DNA of 64,000 nt, taken from the NCBI RefSeq assembly GCF_016097555.1, contig NC_054699.1:1828707-1892706 (forward strand). Direction: 5' to 3'. The translations under genes and the position numbers were made by a program. The stretch comes from Gigantopelta aegis. Taxonomy: Eukaryota > Mollusca > Gastropoda > Neomphalida > Peltospiridae. Below are positions 35,150 through 45,195 of the stretch, one piece after another. The notes beneath the pieces were generated by a model. It was not told the DNA's origin. It saw nothing but the letters and a program-made list of their open reading frames with translations, and searched no databases. The stretch's first letter is position 1; the number at the start of each line of letters is the position of its first letter.

Positions 35150-35609
35150 GTATGAGTTCCCAATTTAGAGGCAAATTAAATAACATTTTTATTATTATTT
35201 GATGTTGGTGGCCTTTGACATTTTATCCCCACCCCACCCCCCACCCCCACCCCCACCCCCACCCCCGGTCTTCTGGGTCCGGCCCTGCATTAAATTTATT
35301 TATAAATTTGGAAAGCACATTCCTGCGGTGTGTGAGGTGATTTGTGTTTATTACTGTGCTACACCTCAGTTGTGTTAGGTTAGGTATGGTATGCTAATAT
35401 ATAATTGATATACTAAAATAAAAATACATAATACATTAGCTAAATTTATTAAATATAATGCACCTACAAGAAAGGGTTACATGTTCTGTTTGTTTACATC
35501 TATGTTTAACGGAAAGATTAGACATTTCTGTTACACACTGCAAAACAATAATAACCTTGATTTAGTGAAATAAGCTATAATGGCCTTCACGTATCCTCAG
35601 ATCCCAATG

Positions 35610-35850
35610 TTTTGATATGCAAATGACCTTAGTTATTTATAGGAGAAATAACGTGCATTCAAACGACACATAGATTTTTAAAAAGTGGAATTAAGTCAAC
35701 TTCGTGCATTTTATATGATGATTTGTATATAAAACCTGTCGGGGTTTGGGTTTGTTTTCATGTAAATGCAAAGAAAACAAATATCGAATAGGAAATAAAC
35801 GTAACATTTGCAAAAAACTTTGGGTCTAAATAATTGAACAGGATAATAGT
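35610..35850 (-). repeat. Right inverted arm (241 bp)
   Basis: Partner of 32301-32541. It lies about 780 bp upstream of the transposase start, so it could carry the promoter, but no specific signal is provable. Confidence 0.95.
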
Positions 35851-36285
35851 GGTAGTGATAAAATGCCAAAGTGTAATTTTTATTTGTATAAGGCTTTTTT
35901 AAATGAGATGTCACGCTATGCATTGTGGGTACAATATTATTAGTATTCCTTTGACAAATAACCTTTTTAGACCACAAATTGGTAAAATGCGGTCAAATGA
36001 TGGCCGCATTGACGAGATTGTTATTCTTTGGCCAGATCTAGACCACAAAGTAGCACTGTACAAAATTCAGAAGCTTATTAAATATAACATGGTAACACTA
36101 GACCATATTTGGCAAAAAAGAGAGAGCCAGAATGGCAATTTTGTCTCCCGTGGGGTTAATAAGAATGCATTTAAAAAAAAAAAAATGGTTTTTGGAATCA
36201 GCACCGCTTTTTATATAAAGTTAGCTGGTCAACACTTCCTTATCTAAATCTCCCTCTTAGACTAGACCCCTTTCCCTTAAAAAAA
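35851..36285. other. Unassigned; 114-codon ORF not recognised
   Basis: A plus-strand open stretch (35903-36247) has mixed composition but no motif, family resemblance or splice context that I can name. It may be chance. Confidence 0.25.
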
Positions 36286-36545
36286 ACAACAAAAGTTAGG
36301 CTGAAAACGATCACGATTTCATAGTGGAAGACTGTGTCCCGTGGTGGAATGGAATATTTCCTGCGGACAGTATCTACAAATATACACACTCTGACACTCC
36401 GTATAGAACAAAAAAAAGCAACACATGTTGAAAATGACCACGATTCTACTGTGTGTCTCATAATGGAATGGAATATTTAAAGGTTGAAAACGACAACGAT
36501 TTCAAAGTGGGAGATTGAGTCCCATAATAAATTTAGATATGTCCT
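36286..36545. repeat. Divergent relatives of the 60-bp/30.7-kb minisatellite
   Basis: TTAGGCTGAAAACGATCACG, GTGGTGGAATGGAATATTTC and ATATACACACTCTGACAC match the repeat region at 30665-31450, so the family exists at two sites 5 kb apart, separated by the long-arm transposon. Confidence 0.75.
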
Positions 36546-36570
36546 GTATACACAAATATATCTGCAAATA

Positions 36571-36640
36571 TGCTGAGGAGATTCGAACTTCGGACTCTCA
36601 GTAGGAGCGTCTAGCACTTTACCAACTGAGCTAGTAGGGA
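36571..36640 (-). repeat. tRNA-like sequence (probable tRNA-derived repeat)
   Basis: On the minus strand: TAGCTCAGTTGGTAAAG (A-box) and AAGTTCGAATCTC (B-box) are 35-40 bp apart as in tRNA genes. The acceptor and T stems do not pair well, so I do not call a functional tRNA. Confidence 0.55.
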
Positions 36641-37354
36641 CATTCCCACTAGGTACTGCCATCATCACTGTTACATATGCTCTCACTCCTTCCTGTTTAT
36701 GTAAATTTATATTTGAAGTTTGTCGAAGCCTATACAAAAACAAAAATTTAAATAATAAAGCAAACACCCACATATTATATGTTAAAAAAATATAATTTTA
36801 AATAAGAATAGGTCTTATCATAATATATATTATATTCTCCATGCTATTTATAAGTTCTTTTTATCCCCTTCACAGTTTTAACCATTTTACCCGTTTGATG
36901 TATTTGCATTGTTAATAATCACTGCATATTGTTTATTTTTCTTCTTTAGATTGTGCTCGGCATTTTTTCTTGTTCCGGCCTATTCCATCATCAAGCAGCT
37001 GAGGTTTTATGCAGTGTTTATTGTCGGGATAAAAATCAACTTTTTGATTGATTGTGTTATTCTTTCAGATTTCACGCGTGACGTATTGATAAAATTATTA
37101 GGCTTGGTTTGATCTTGGCCTGATATAATATTTTATTGCCTTTCGTCGATTGCCTTTTTATCAGTTTACGCTCAGCGCGTTTCTCAATGCTTTAAAAGGT
37201 AAACATACACTAGACGTAATAACTTAATGGCGGAAACTTTGATCTAATCGTGTCCGGATTATTGACTATGTCATTCATTATGCTTATAATGTTTCTTGGC
37301 TGTTCAAATTCACATTCTCGTTTCAGACTAATAACCGATCCAGACGTTTACTTT
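36641..37354. other. Unassigned, partly single-copy-looking
   Basis: No gene. 36900-37350 is non-repetitive with several ATTAATAATC/TTGATTGATTG-like AT cores. No splice-bounded ORF is supported. Confidence 0.35.
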
Positions 37355-37527
37355 TAAAGGGGCCGTCCTGCGGGTGTTGCCAGTATGGTGTTGCATCCCA
37401 ACAGAGACGTTTTAAAGGGGCCGTCCTGCGGGTGTTGCCAGTATGGTGTTGCATCCCAACAGAGACGTTTTAAAGGGGCCGTCCTGCGGGTGTTGCCAGT
37501 ATGGTGTTGCATCCCAACAGAGACGTT
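37355..37527. repeat. 58-bp minisatellite, 3 copies, derived from a MITE end
   Basis: Unit TTTTAAAGGGGCCGTCCTGC plus GGGTGTTGCCAGTATGG and TGTTGCATCCCAACAGAGAC, three near-perfect copies. It aligns position by position with the first 58 bp of the MITE that follows directly (TTTAAAGGGACATTCCTGAG ...). Confidence 0.85.
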
Positions 37528-37914
37528 TTAAAGGGACATTCCTGAGTTTGCTGCATTGTAAGATGTTTCCGACTAATAAACTATTTCTACAATTAAACTT
37601 ACATATTAAATCTATTTTCTTGTTTTGAATATCAGTGTCTGTATATTCAATGTGTTTCTGGTCGTGTTATTGTGTAAGAAGCCCAAACTGGATTTTGTCT
37701 TCAAATAATTTCGTACGTACGAAAAAATAATATTTTAGGAAATAAAATGAAATTTAACCTAGTACAAATATTAGAACGATCCGAAATACGTTTAATATGC
37801 AGCCACTAATATGTTATGCAAAAAAATATATTTGATATGTAATTACAATCGTTAAAAAGTCTGTTAGTCGATAACATCTTAAACATTGCAGCAAACTCAG
37901 GAATGTTCCTTTAA
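37528..37914 (+). mobile_element. TTAA-flanked MITE (piggyBac-like), copy 1
   Basis: TTAA at both ends, inverted termini AGGGACATTCCTGAGTTTGC and the complement of GCAAACTCAGGAATGTTCCT. 387 bp, no ORF. TTAA duplication is the piggyBac signature; the family link is inference. Confidence 0.8.
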
Positions 37915-38035
37915 AGTCTGTTTTGTTTAACGACACAACTAGATCACATTGATTGATTAATCATCGGCTATTGGATGTCAAACATTTGGTATTTCAGAAT
38001 CGTAGTCATGACAGAAATAGAGAATAATTATTGAG
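37915..38035 (-). repeat. SINE-A2 tail, minus strand
   Basis: TCTGTTTTGTTTAACGACAC through TCATCGGCTATTGGATGTCA. It is truncated where the MITE relic (38037-38090) begins. Confidence 0.85.
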
Positions 38036-38036
38036 T

Positions 38037-38090
38037 GACCGTTAGATACCATTTATCTTACAACGAGTTGTTTTAAAATGTATCTAACAA
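38037..38090. mobile_element. Relic of the palindromic MITE seen at 1929
   Basis: ACCGTTAGATACCATTTATC and TACAACGAGTTGTTTTAAAA match the 1929-2040 element; the right half is mostly missing. Confidence 0.7.
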
Positions 38091-38277
38091 GCAGCAAGGG
38101 ATCTTTGATATGCACCATCCCATAGACAGGATAGCACATACCACGGCCTTTGATATACCAGTCGTGGTGCACTGGCTTGAACGAGAAATAACCCAATGGG
38201 CCATCGACGGGCATCGATCCCAGACCGACCGCGCATCAAGCGAGCGCTGTACCACTGAGCTACATCCCGCCCCTATA
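38091..38277 (-). repeat. SINE-A, minus strand, tail missing
   Basis: AGCAGCAAGGGATCTTTGAT through the head ending CACTGAGCTACATCCCGCCC. Its tail-side neighbour may be the A2 piece at 37915, separated by the MITE relic, so this may be one SINE carrying a MITE insertion. Confidence 0.85.
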
Positions 38278-38600
38278 GCCATCAGAGGAAACTCGCTACA
38301 TTTTTCCATTAGCAGCAAGAGATCTTTTATATATATGCACTTTCCCAAACAGCAAGAGATCTTTTATATATATGCACTTTCCCAAACACCAAGAGATCTT
38401 TTATATATATGCACTTTCCCAAACAGCAAGAGATCTTTTATATATATGCACTTTCCCAAACAGCAAGAGATCTTTTATATATATGCACTTTCCCAAACAC
38501 CAAGAGATATTTTATATATATGCACTTTCCCAAACAGGAAAGCATATACTACGGCCTTTGACCAGTTGTGGTTCACTGGTTGGAAAGAGAAAAGAAAATA
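38278..38600 (-). repeat. Second SINE-A copy with an internal 37-bp tandem expansion (6 units)
   Basis: GAGGAAACTCGCTACATTTT leads into six units of AGCAAGAGATCTTTTATATA + TATGCACTTTCCCAAAC (38317-38540), which is the SINE's own AGCAAGGGATCTTTTATATG segment. The body resumes at GCATATACTACGGCCTTTG. Confidence 0.88.
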
Positions 38601-38782
38601 GACGTTTTAATGACTAAAATTGCATATCAAATTAATGTTTACTGCATGAAATATCAGTGGCTGCATAACAAATGTGTGCCTTATTGTCCTCGTGTTTATA
38701 CTATATCAAGACTTCGTTTTTCTTCCTAATATACATATTTGTTGGAAATTATTGGGAGATCAAATTCAGTCTGGGCTCCTCT

Positions 38783-39556
38783 CGAATATTAGAATGACCA
38801 CAAACGTGCAACCGTGCTTTGACGTGTGCTGAGGATCAGTATTAGGATGACCAGAACGTGTAACCGTGCTTTGACGTGTGCTCAGGATCTGTATTAGGAT
38901 GACCAGAGCGTGTAACCGTGCTTTGACGTGTGCTCAGGATCTGTATTAGGATGACCAGAACGTGTAACCGTGCTTTGACGTGTGCTCAGGATCAGTATTA
39001 GGATGACCAGAACGTGTAACCGTGCTTTGACGTGTGCTCAGGATCTGTATTAGGATGACCAGAACGTGTAACAGTGCTTTGACGTGTGCTCAGGATCTGT
39101 ATTAGGATGACCAGAGCGTGTAACCGTGCTTTGACGTGTGCTGAGGATCAGTATTAGGATGACTAGAACGTGTAACCGTGCTTTGACGTGTGCTGAGGAT
39201 CTGTATTAGGATGACCAGAACGTGTAACCGTGCTTTGACGTGTGCTGAGGATCAGTATTAGGATGACCAGAACGTGTAACCGTGCGCTCAGGATCTGTAT
39301 TAGGATGACCAGAGCGTGTAACCGTGTTTTGACGTGTGCTCAGGATCTGTATTAGGATGACCAGAACGTGTAACCGTGCTTTGACGTGTGCTGAGGATCA
39401 GTATTAGGATGACCAGAACGTGTAACCGTGCTGTGACGTGTGCTGAGGATCTGTATTAGGATGACCAGAACGTGTAACCGTGCTTTGACGTGTGCTGAGG
39501 ATCAGTATTAGGATGACCAGAACGTGTAACCGTGCTTTGACGTGTGCTGAGGATCC
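38783..39556. repeat. 52-bp minisatellite, about 15 copies
   Basis: Unit GAGGATCAGTATTAGGATGA + CCAGAACGTGTAACCGTGC + TTTGACGTGTGCT. GAGGATC/CAGGATC and CAGTATT/CTGTATT variants alternate, hinting at a higher-order repeat. One unit near 39280 is shortened. Confidence 0.97.
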
Positions 39557-39584
39557 GTTAAAGAAAATATTATTTTCCCTTTAA

Positions 39585-40765
39585 AGGGACTATCCTGAGT
39601 TAGTAGTCATGTTAAAGGTTTTCAGATAATACAATATTTTCATATTATTAAAATAACAATTTACTTATATTTTCTTGATTAAAATATAAATGCATCTATA
39701 ACCAATGGACGTAGGAACATCGTAATGTGTTGTTGTTGTTTTTGTGTTTTTTTGTGGGGGTTTTTTGCTTGTTTGTTGGATTTTGTTTGTTTTGGGTTGG
39801 GGTTTTTTTGTTTTGTTTTGTTGTTGTTTGTGGGGTTTTTTGTATCTCAATATCGATTTTTGTCTAAAACTATTTCGTAATTGCGAATTTGTTATTTCTT
39901 CTAATGGCCAAACGAAATTTGAAATAATTCGGCCAACATCATTTCAAATGTGTCTTCCCCCCCCCCCCCCCCCCCCCCCTCGTATAATGCTTTATATTTT
40001 AAACATGTTAAAATAATATTCTAAGATGTTTCCGTCTTTTTGGCAGCTAAACTTACATATTATATACAATTTCTTCTTTTTTTATTTTAGAATACCAGTA
40101 TCTGTATATGCCATGTATTTGCGGCCGTGTGCCAATGTTTGTAGCACTAATGTTTCGTTTTACTTACATATTCATCCTTTTTTTACCGTTGGTTGACATA
40201 CGACGACGTAATTTTGAGCTGGGGTGTCGTTAAATATTCACCAATCGTAACATAGATTTTTCTTTATACTTACGAAATGTTTTGTACTGTAAAATCCGGT
40301 TCGGGCTACTACAAACAACAGGACGACAACAATTGATATTCTAAACAAAACAAATTTATTTAAAGGGACATTCCCGAGTTTGCTGCATTGTAAGATGTTT
40401 CCTACTAATAAAATATTTCTACGATTAAACTTACATATTAAATATATTCAATGTGTTTCTGCTCGTTTTAATATTTGTAAGAAGCCCATATTTTAGGAAA
40501 TAAAATGAAATTTAACCTAGTAGGCCTACAAATATTAGAACGATCAGGAACACGTTTAATATACATCCACTAATATTTTATGCAGACACATAAAGATGAT
40601 ATGTAATTACAATCGTTAAAAAGTATCTGTTAGTCGATAACATCTTAAAAATTGCATCAAACTCAGGAATGTTCCTTTAATATGTAATTTTAGTCGATAA
40701 AGTCTTTGTTTGACGGAAATATCTTACAATGGCAGCTAATTCAGGACATTTCCTTCAAAATGTTT
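39585..40765. mobile_element. Larger TTAA-type MITE relative, carrying a nested MITE copy 2
   Basis: Left end CTTTAAAGGGACTATCCTGA and right end CTAATTCAGGACATTTCCTT are related to, but distinct from, the copy 1 termini. The interior includes AGATGTTTCCGTC and TAGTCGATAAAGTC segments typical of the family, plus a C-run at 39957-39979 and the nested copy at 40360-40680. Confidence 0.55.
40360..40680 (+). mobile_element. TTAA-flanked MITE, copy 2 (nested)
   Basis: TTAA at 40360-40363 and 40677-40680, termini AGGGACATTCCCGAGTTTGC and the complement of CAAACTCAGGAATGTTCCT. Shorter than copy 1 by an internal deletion of roughly 65 bp. Confidence 0.8.
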
Positions 40766-41460
40766 GTTTATTTTGTTGGGGAAAACAAAACGGAAGTCTT
40801 GTGAGGGTCGAAAACTCGGGATCGTCCCTCTAATCCTCGTCATAAACGGTGAATCGCTAAAACGAAAGAAAAACCACAGTACTGATCGTTCCCCCTGGGT
40901 TCTGTCTCGTACATAAATACGATTTTCGATACGCTAATAGGTTTATGTGAACAACAGCCTGTGTTTCTTAACGAGTTCGTTTACCGAGTAATAAAACCGC
41001 ATCAGAAATTTGAAGAAGAGTAGCAAGCGGGTTTTCGCTAATCTTCTATCTCTCTACAGAGAAGAGTCCCACTTCCGCGTACATGCAGCGTTGAAAGACC
41101 CGACAACTCCAAACAGCATTGAGCGAATTTTATACCTTATACCAACACCGACCCGGTCGATTCATCAAGCCGGACACCCGATATGCTTGTCTAGGCGCTT
41201 TGAGGCGCTTCCGTTATGACGAATTTATCACGATATTCTTCACACGAATAAACAAAGCGAAACGGGATAGCGAGACTATTGATTCTGAAGAAAAAAAATA
41301 TCTCTCGGGCTGTTTTGGATTTATTTTATTTTTTTATTGAAAACGAAACAAATTTCTAACAGTGGTGGTGAGACGAACGTGCCGACGTGGAATCAAAGTT
41401 TATCAGAGAACGTTGCAAGTGTGTCTGGGGTTAGCTCGAATGTAATTTTACATTTACCTT
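40766..41460. other. Unassigned, single-copy-looking island
   Basis: Mixed-composition DNA without repeats. Two overlapping open stretches (41010-41219 and 41119-41340) have no motif I recognise. A pyrimidine-rich TCTCTCTACAG precedes 41058 and could be a splice acceptor, but there is no supporting exon. Confidence 0.3.
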
Positions 41461-41600
41461 GTTAGGGCGCGTGTGCATAAATTGTAGGAGAGGGGTAGGG
41501 TCTAGACTGTGGCGAGCGAAGTTTATAGGGAGGGGTCGAGACGTGCTCCAGAAAATTTATTTTTAAAAAGAAGAAAATTTGCTTCAGCCTCTGAACGTTC
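41461..41600 (+). repeat. Interspersed repeat family F relic
   Basis: GGGTCTAGACTGTGGCGAGC and GAAGTTTATAGGGAGGGG, then AGAAAATTTATTTTT. Related copies are at 50560 and 55465. Confidence 0.6.
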
Positions 41601-42885
41601 TTTACTAGGCTGTCGTGATCAAAATGTATGTTCGGTCTAATACTTGATATTAACATTAATATTTCAGGTTCCCCTACTTTTTTTGAAGAGTATAATATGT
41701 ATTTATGTACGTCCAAAATTTGGGTCAGTGGCTTTAATGTTAAAGGTGTCGATCAATTTATTTTCTCCAATCAAACAGTCAAATTCCTAATACACAGTAT
41801 TGTATCTACAATTGCTGTGTTTCAGATAGGGGTGTTGGGTTTCTTCTTGTAATAGTTGTACCAGTTATCAACATATACGTTTAATGTCATTGGTGAACTC
41901 AAACATTATCAAATTAAATGTCTCTGGCATTAGATTAAGGAATCTGTGTGTATTTTAGTAAAAATGGTCGTCCTAAATTGATAGATTCTAAAGCAATAAG
42001 CTCACGTACACTCTAGCCCTACACTCTTTTTTAAAAAGGAACCAGAGGTTACACTGCACCAAATGCAATCCCACAGGCCACAATGTTTAATGTATGTGAT
42101 TAAATCACTAAATATGTAATAATCAACCAACCTGTGACCCACAATATAAATATGAATATTTTAACCTCTCCACCAAAGTAATAACTAAAGAAAGTGGAAC
42201 CCAGTGGTATTGGATGACATAAAATTGCATACATTTATTGCATACATTATTATTATTATTATTTTTTTTTTTTTTTTTTTTTTCGTTTCTTTTTTTTCCT
42301 GTTTTTTGTTGTTGTTGTTTTTGGGGTTTTTTACAAGAAACAGTCATATTTATCACCAATGGTAGGACTTATTAACTACTATAATTATTATTATTATTAA
42401 ATGTCACTTCGAACTTTGACCCAGCCAGATGTTATTTCATTTAGTGCTACCTAGTGCTAGAGGATCCTCGAGTGAAATTAGTGTTTAGGCGCTTGTTTCA
42501 GTACAAGGGGTGCCGTTACATTTCACCACTTTCTAGTAGGGTCTGGAAGTCGCGGTAGCCTGGCTTGCAGAACCTAAGAGACCCCTGAATCCAACAACCT
42601 AACCTTTTATAGATTTTGTTTAAACCCTTATCATTTTCTGATCTAACTCTTTCAAGTGAAACTTTCATTTTATGTGTTTTAACGAAGTTGCACATTACAA
42701 CAAAAAAAAAGGAGAGAAAAAAATAGTACGACTCGAACATAATTATCAAGGGACGTAATACTGAGGTTAGGGTTGGGTTAACAATACAAGAGTAATGTCC
42801 CTTATAACGCCTCCTGCACTACGTAAAATAATGTTTGTTTATTATTGCGTTCGATATAACCTTGAATTAAACAATATACCCAATA
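41601..42885. other. Unassigned AT-rich region with TTA and T-run tracts
   Basis: No gene recognised. (ATT)n and a T-run of about 23 at 42247-42284. Confidence 0.4.
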
Positions 42886-42886
42886 C

Positions 42887-42969
42887 ATATGTGTGTGTGT
42901 ATATGTGTGTGTCTGTGTGTGTTTGTGTGTGTATATATGTGTGTGTCTGTGTGTGTGTGTGTGTGTGTC

Positions 42970-43007
<38 letters not shown>

Positions 43008-43035
43008 TGTCTGTCTGTGTGTGTGTGTGTCTGTC

Positions 43036-43078
<43 letters not shown>

Positions 43079-43108
43079 CTGTCTGTCTGTGTGTGTGTGT
43101 GTGTCTGT

Positions 43109-43161
<53 letters not shown>
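42887..43161. repeat. (GT)n/(GTCT)n microsatellite
   Basis: About 275 bp of GT with GTCT and GTAT interruptions. The Cys/Val and His/Thr ORFs are artefacts. Confidence 0.98.
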
Positions 43162-43230
43162 GACACCTCAACATATTTTGCTTAGCTGTTTTATGTCTTA
43201 ACACAATAGTTGTTGCTTTTTAATTCTGAT

Positions 43231-43480
43231 GTCGTGGTTAAGCCATCAAAAATAGGCGGGTAGATACTGGGTTCGCAGCCCGGTACTGGCTCCCACCCAG
43301 AGCGAGTTTTAACGACTCCATGCGTAAGTGTAAGACCACTACACCCTTTTCTCTCACTAACCACTAACAACTAACAACTAACCTACTGTCATGGACAGCC
43401 AGCCCAGATAGCTTCGGTGTGTTCCCAGGGCAGCGTGTTTGAACCTTAATTGGATAAGCACGAAAATAAGTTGAAATGAA
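43231..43480 (+). repeat. SINE-B
   Basis: Starts GATGTCGTGGTTAAGCCATC, B box ACTGGGTTCGCAGCCCGG, and 3' end CTTAATTGGATAAGCACGAA. The first 15 bp of the head are missing. Confidence 0.88.
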
Positions 43481-43997
43481 ATCTGAAAAATCCCAAAAGA
43501 TATCAAATTCTATTTATTTATTCAAAGTACTTTCCACAAAAACAACTACAGTATATATTTCTATTTAATGTCAAAAATTATTTTAAAAAGACAAAATAGT
43601 AGAGTAATCTCATTTTGTCTTCTGTGTACATATAAAAGATCCCTTGCTTCTAATGGAAAAATATATTTCCAGGCAATTCTATTATACTGTTAGGGAATTA
43701 AGTAGGTCAATGCGATTCTGCCTTTCAGAAATCTGCGCCATTCTTGACCAGAATCTTAGTTCGCGCAGTGTTCGCACTTCCCCGCTTTAAAATCAAAACA
43801 CACCGAAGTTAGACCCAGACCCAGACCCAGCCTCGGTGTGTTTTCGGCATTACACACATATTATACGTTACACATATATATTAAGACAAAAAAGGTTTAA
43901 CAATTTGGTAAATGTGCTTAAAGAAAAAAAAATTCGTGACAGCTGTGCGTATTCTGGTTCGCTCTGCTCTGTACTAACTTTAATGTAGTTGACTAGT
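43481..43997. other. Unassigned, with SINE-A scrap and a (GACCCA)n element relic
   Basis: 43628-43662 is a SINE-A body fragment (ACATATAAAAGATCCCTTGC). 43785-43852 holds AAACACACCGAAGTTAGACC, (CAGACC)n and GGTGTGTTTTCGG, related to the ends of the putative MITE at 17337-17972. Confidence 0.55.
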
Positions 43998-44118
43998 CTG
44001 AGTGGCAGTCCTCTTTGTAGCGGTGCAAGACGGATGAAATCTCCAGTACGGAATATCCACAGAAGTGACTGTCCTATAAACGAGGCACTAGATACAGATT
44101 CATGGAATCAACCACTAG
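43998..44118 (+). repeat. Interspersed repeat family D
   Basis: GAGTGGCAGTCCTCTTTGTA ... CGAGGCACTAGATACAGATT ... CATGGAATCAACCACTA. The best-preserved copy in the window together with 48656-48778. Confidence 0.7.
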
Positions 44119-44195
44119 TGGCGTAGCCAGGATTTTATATTGGGGGTCAACCCATATTGGGGGTCAACCTATGCCACTGTCAATCACTATTTTGC

Positions 44196-44584
44196 TTAAA
44201 GGAACATTCCTGAGTTTGCTGCATTATGTTTCCGACTAATAAAATATGTCTACGATTAAACTTACATATTAAATATATTTTCTTGTTTAGAATATCAGTG
44301 TCTGTATATTCAATGTGTTTCTGGTCGTCTTAATATTTGTGAGAAGCCTAAACTGGATTTTGTCTTCAAATAATTTCGTACGTACGAAATAATTATATAT
44401 TAGGAAATAAAATGAAATTTAACCTACTACAAATAATATTAGAACGATCAGAAACACGTTTAATATACAGCCACTAATATTTTATGCAGAAAAATATATT
44501 TGATATGTAATTACAATCGTTAAAAAGTCTCTGTTAGTCGATAACATCTTAAACATTGCAGCAAACTCAGGAATGTCCCTTTAA
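44196..44584 (+). mobile_element. TTAA-flanked MITE, copy 3
   Basis: TTAA at 44196-44199 and 44581-44584; termini AGGAACATTCCTGAGTTTGC and the complement of GCAAACTCAGGAATGTCCCT. 389 bp, very close to copy 1 in sequence and length. Confidence 0.85.
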
Positions 44585-44747
44585 TACCTATACATTATGC
44601 AGAGATGCATCATTTATCAATATCAGTAACAGGATATTTTTAACACAACCTAAAATGCGTTACTGTTACGTCGTTGAATATAGCTTACAGTATTGTAAAC
44701 ATACAACGTAGAAATACCAAACTGCTTAATTTGTGTGTCTTGGTATA

Positions 44748-45049
44748 CACGTACGTAGCCCAGTGGTAAAGCGCACGCCTGATAAGCGGTCGGTTTAGGA
44801 TCGATCCCCGTCGGTGGACCCATTAGGCTATTTTTCGTTCCAGCCAGTGCACCACGACTGGTATATCAAAGGCCGTGGTATTTGCTATCCTGTCTGTGGG
44901 ATGGTGTATATAGAAGATCTATTGCTACTAATGGAAAAATGTTGCAGGTTTCCTCTCTGACTGTGTTAAAATACCTTATGTTTGACATCCAGTAGGCGAT
45001 GATTAATAAATCAATGTGCTCTAGTGATGTCATTAAACAAAAACAAACT
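44748..45049 (+). repeat. SINE-A2, full length
   Basis: Head ACGTAGCCCAGTGGTAAAGC, B box GGATCGATCCCC, and tail TGTCATTAAACAAAAACAAA. An imperfect duplication of roughly 50 bp flanks it (about 44696-44745 and 45052-45108), containing AAACATACAACG.AGAAAT.CC and GCTTAA. Confidence 0.88.
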
Positions 45050-45147
45050 TTCTAAACATACAACGCAGAAATTCCAAATTGCTTAACTTAACTTTGTTGT
45101 CTTGCGTACATGCATATATTCGGTTTTGCGGGTTTGTATTGACAAAT

Positions 45148-45195
45148 ATGGCGGTTTTGTCCGTCCGTGCGCTAAGATCCACTCGTGTGACAATG
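45148..45195 (+). CDS. Candidate first exon, mitochondrial-presequence-like (tentative)
   Basis: ATG in a good context (CAAATATGG) opens 16 codons, MAVLSVRALRSTRVTM, ending directly at a GTAAGT donor (45196). The peptide is rich in Arg, Ser, Leu and Val with no acidic residue, as in mitochondrial targeting presequences, and targeting peptides often occupy exon 1. I found no downstream exon, so this could be chance. The upstream flank is one side of the SINE-flanking duplication. Confidence 0.2.

Larger units (their letters stand above)
32301..35850 (-). mobile_element. 3.55-kb DNA transposon with 241-bp inverted ends (Sailor-like DD8xE)
   Basis: Arms 32301-32541 and 35610-35850 are reverse complements over 241 bp with only two mismatches by eye. 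The arms start ACTATTATCCTGTTCAATTA and TA dinucleotides sit at both outer edges. Between them, on the minus strand, lies a transposase of the IS630/Tc1/mariner superfamily (33469-34830), with one in-frame stop. The interior also carries a GA microsatellite, a SINE-A1 tail scrap, a SINE-A1 copy, an AT microsatellite and a CCCCCA tract. The simplest reading is one element with very long terminal inverted repeats and later insertions. An alternative is two copies of an unrelated repeat in opposite orientation around the transposase. Confidence 0.75.

Noticed and set aside
35903-36247. 114-codon ORF as a gene
   Set aside because: No recognisable motif, no splice context and an A-run near its end; probably chance.
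42842-43223. His/Thr or Cys/Val ORFs
   Set aside because: Translation of the GT microsatellite.
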